From the NCBI GenBank assembly GCA_963823845.1, contig CAWGND010000008.1, forward strand, positions 1,054,001 through 1,118,000: a DNA stretch of 64,000 nucleotides, read 5' to 3'. The notes under the pieces were generated by a model. The model did not search any database. It was not told the DNA's origin and saw only the letters and a list, made by a program, of their open reading frames with translations. Positions within the stretch are counted from its first letter, which is position 1, and each line of letters starts with the position of its first letter. Below, in pieces: positions 61,775-64,000 of the stretch. A program made the translations under genes and the position numbers. Source of the DNA: Alloacidobacterium sp963823845 (lineage in GTDB: Bacteria; Acidobacteriota; Terriglobia; Terriglobales; Acidobacteriaceae).

Positions 61775-62572
61775 CTACACTCGCGTGGCGGCAGACGGTT
61801 GCAGCAGTTGCAGGAGCGCCGCGCCGGGTGATGGCTGCCGCATCAGCGATTCGCCAACGAGAAATGCGTGATATCCCGCCGCGCGCAGACGTTGGATGTC
61901 GTCAAAGGTATGAATTCCGCTCTCGGCAACGTGCACTGCTCCCGCGGGCAAATGTTCGACCAGATCGAGCGCGTTCTCCAGCCGCACTTCAAAGGTCTTG
62001 AGGTTTCGATTGTTGACTCCATATGCGTCGCAGCCCAGGTCGCGCGCGCGCGCCAATTCTTCGGCCGTGTGCACTTCGCACAGGACGTCGAGTTCGTAGC
62101 GAAGGGCGGCATCTTTCAGGTTCTTCAATTCTAAATCCGACAGGGCGGCGACGATCAGCAGGATTGCGTCCGCTCCATGCGCTCGGGCTTCCACGATCTG
62201 GTACTCGTCCACCATGAAATCTTTGCGCAGACACGGAATCGCAACCGTGGCGGAGGCAATTTCCAGATTCTCCAGGCTGCCTTGAAAGAATGGCTCGTCG
62301 GTCAGCACGGACAAAGCCGCTGCGCCTGCGTCGGCAAGCTCCGAGGCAAGGGTATGTACATCAAATGCGGGCCGGATGAGCCCCTTGGACGGCGAGGCCT
62401 TCTTGAGTTCGGCGATAATGGCGGGCGTTTCTTGGGCCCGCGCACGCAGAGCGCGAGCGAATCCGCGTGGAACGTGCCGCGCTGCGCGCTGTTCCAGGTC
62501 GCGGACAGGGACGCGCTGTTTGCGCGCGGCAACTGTTTCTCGGGTTTTGGCCAGAATGCGTTCCAGATGCAC
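61775..62572 (-). CDS. trpC: Indole-3-glycerol phosphate synthase
   Basis: A 265-aa enzyme cyclising CdRP to indole-3-glycerol phosphate. The motifs are IIAELKKASPSKGLIR (catalytic Lys), FFQGSLENLEIA, VAIPCLRKDFMVDEYQI, YGVNNRNLKTFEV and AESGIHTFDDIQRL. It is the first gene of the run trpC-trpF-trpB-trpA-chorismate mutase-aroF-tyrA. GTG start at 62572. TrpE, TrpG and TrpD are not in the window. Confidence 0.96.
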   Translation of the reverse strand: MHLERILAKTRETVAARKQRVPVRDLEQRAARHVPRGFARALRARAQETPAIIAELKKASPSKGLIRPAFDVHTLASELADAGAAALSVLTDEPFFQGSLENLEIASATVAIPCLRKDFMVDEYQIVEARAHGADAILLIVAALSDLELKNLKDAALRYELDVLCEVHTAEELARARDLGCDAYGVNNRNLKTFEVRLENALDLVEHLPAGAVHVAESGIHTFDDIQRLRAAGYHAFLVGESLMRQPSPGAALLQLLQPSAATRV

Positions 62573-62603
62573 GGCTTCTATCCCATTGAAGAGCTACCTA
62601 TTT

Positions 62604-62609
62604 AGTATA
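62604..62609 (-). promoter_or_regulatory. Possible -10 element of the aromatic operon
   Basis: TATACT on the minus strand, 32 bp upstream of the trpC GTG. No good -35 is seen at the proper distance. The leader is too short for a Trp attenuator peptide. Confidence 0.35.
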
Positions 62610-63194
62610 ACTTTTGAGAGAGGAATTCCCTGCCAGGCTAGGATCTGCATTGGCTCTCCGGCGCGCATTGTTTGTGTCGGCTCTATGCTTTCGCCGCAGC
62701 TGACTTAAAGGCAAACGCAGCTCCATATTCTGATAGAAACGTGCGCCGATATGGCCTCTGTTAGAGAGAGGCGAGGTTGGATATGACCTACCGTGACCGG
62801 AATGGCCTGTCAACCTCTTCCAGCGGTTACCTTAGTGCATACGTCTGTAATAGATAATGCTTTAGCCCATTTGCGGAATTCCAACAGCAGTTATACTCAC
62901 CGTAGTTTCCCAGCTAGCAGCTAACAGCGAAAGATGGCAGGTTATCACATACGTGTCTATCCAAGACCATTCGTCCGGCATTAGACGCGTCGGTGAGTAC
63001 CTAGTCTCCTCTTTAAAGAGGTCGCGCCACAGTAGACCCCAAGCAAGTTAGTGAGCTTGTAAGTAGATTGTGGTCGTGTCTCGACGAATTGGCGAAAGCC
63101 ATGCAGCCGAGAAGAGCATGGGTTCGGTATGTCTACGTAGCACGGAATGGTGTGAAGAGGCATACCTTAGGTGCAATTTTGTTGGAGTATGCTG
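62610..63194. other. Divergent intergenic region between the trp operon and the glycosyltransferase
   Basis: About 585 bases without a supportable gene, RNA or CRISPR. A perfect 14-bp palindrome, CCTCTTTAAAGAGG (63008-63021), lies in it and may bind a regulator of the downstream gene. The size is generous and fits a regulated promoter. Confidence 0.4.
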
Positions 63195-64000
63195 ATGCAC
63201 GTTCTCATCCTTGGTACGCGCGGCATTCCCGCTCGTCATGGCGGATTTGAAACATTCGCCGAGGACCTGGCCCTTTACCTGACTGGTCGGGGCCACGAGG
63301 TCACGGTGTTTTGTCAGGTAGAAGCAGGGCAGCCGGCAGGAACCGACTTTTGGAACGGGGTGCGCCGCATCCTGGTTCCCGCCGGGGACGGCGCGATGGG
63401 GACGATCGCCTTTGACTGGGGAGGGGTAAACCATTTACGGCGCAAGCTGCAAAGAGGTGTGGTGCTTACGCTCGGTTACAACACTGCCATCTTCAGCCTA
63501 CTGCACTTGCTGCGCGGCATACCGAACGTAATGAATATGGATGGCATCGAGTGGAAGCGGGAAAAGTGGTCCAAATCTCAGAGAGCGTGGTTGTGGTTGA
63601 ACGAGCTTTGCGGTGCTAAATTTTCTGACCATATCATTGCCGATCATCCAGAGATCGCCCGGCACCTGCAGAGGCATACGCGATCTTCCAAGATAACGAC
63701 GATACCGTATGGGGCGGATGCCCTGATGTCTGCTCCGGTTGAACCGCTGGGCCAATGGGGGCTGTCTCCGAAGGGATACTATCTTCTGATTGCGCGGCCC
63801 GAGCCGGAGAACTCGATTCTGGAAGCGGTTTCTGCTTATTCGCGCAAGCGCCGCGGGATTCCTCTTGTCGTGCTGGGAAATTATCAACCCGAATTCAATC
63901 CGTATCACGGACGGGTCCTGGAGGCTGCCAGCGAAGAGGTCAAGTTTACTGGCGCGATCTATGACAAGGGCGTCGTGCAGTCCCTGCGCTTTCACGCTCG
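63195..64000 (+). CDS. DUF1972/GT4-type glycosyltransferase, partial (runs off the right edge)
   Basis: The first 268 residues are visible. MHVLILGTRGIPARHGGFET is the DUF1972 signature of GT4 rhamnosyl/galactosyl-type transferases, followed by VLTLGYNTAIFSLLHLLRGI, MNMDGIEWKREKWSK, FSDHIIADHPEI and TTIPYGADA. It likely transfers a sugar in exopolysaccharide or O-antigen assembly. ATG at 63195 has GGAG 7 nt upstream; ATG at 63189 is in frame. No stop before base 64000. Confidence 0.9.
   Translation, partial: MHVLILGTRGIPARHGGFETFAEDLALYLTGRGHEVTVFCQVEAGQPAGTDFWNGVRRILVPAGDGAMGTIAFDWGGVNHLRRKLQRGVVLTLGYNTAIFSLLHLLRGIPNVMNMDGIEWKREKWSKSQRAWLWLNELCGAKFSDHIIADHPEIARHLQRHTRSSKITTIPYGADALMSAPVEPLGQWGLSPKGYYLLIARPEPENSILEAVSAYSRKRRGIPLVVLGNYQPEFNPYHGRVLEAASEEVKFTGAIYDKGVVQSLRFHA

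Noticed and set aside
1..64000. CRISPR array, rRNA or tRNA genes
   Set aside because: No regularly spaced direct repeats and no cloverleaf or rRNA-like stretch were recognised in the gaps.

Overview
The window looks like a chromosomal segment of an acidobacterium (Acidobacteriota, probably Acidobacteriaceae/Terriglobales). The evidence is high-GC coding DNA, two MacB/FtsX-type 'acidobacterial duplicated orphan permeases' with a PadR regulator, two Ser/Thr kinases fused to TolB-like propellers, a remnant of the acidobacterial VWFA-related family, and many small DUF proteins common in that phylum. No rRNA, tRNA or CRISPR array was found. This assignment is inference from gene families, not from a marker gene.

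Layout. 1-5.4 kb is a mobile zone: a frameshifted DUF2157 membrane-protein gene, an IS91-type transposase translationally coupled to a tyrosine recombinase, and an IS110-type transposase with long non-coding flanks. 5.7-14.1 kb carries small accessory genes: DUF2721, a DUF4267-like protein, VOC, DUF899, a DoxX/TetR divergent pair with clear palindromic operators, an aldo/keto reductase coupled to a SnoaL-like protein, a class A beta-lactamase, and a convergent beta-lactamase-fold protein whose three catalytic motifs are all altered. 14.3-21.3 kb has a kinase-propeller, a VWFA remnant, a sugar-binding lipoprotein, HIT, VOC, a DsbA-like thioredoxin, FmdB and a PIG-L protein.

21.5-25.2 kb is a three-gene unit (UbiA prenyltransferase with N-terminal HAD domain, DprE1-like oxidase, DprE2-like reductase) that predicts polyprenyl-phosphate pentose (arabinose-type) donor synthesis. 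25.4-34 kb is housekeeping: Trm112-like, folD, coaE, an HtrA-type protease, homocysteine methyltransferase, purL and purF. 34-40 kb holds a membrane protein, a broken secreted protein gene, a TPR protein, a DtxR/MntR regulator, and a convergent pair of ATP-dependent DNA ligase and LigD-type polymerase (split NHEJ functions, no Ku seen).

40.2-52.9 kb is a signalling and envelope region: orphan permease, kinase-propeller, PadR with a self-overlapping palindromic promoter, second orphan permease, then a hybrid propeller histidine kinase with its LuxR-type response regulator. 52.9-62.6 kb (minus strand) carries a CocE-type hydrolase, a GH2 glycosidase and an aromatic amino-acid supraoperon trpC-trpF-trpB-trpA-chorismate mutase-aroF-tyrA. 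The window ends inside a DUF1972/GT4 glycosyltransferase.

The items most worth following are the PadR palindrome, the degenerate beta-lactamase-fold protein, the DprE-like cluster, the IS110 non-coding ends (possible bridge RNA) and the 96-bp palindromic element after the homocysteine methyltransferase gene.
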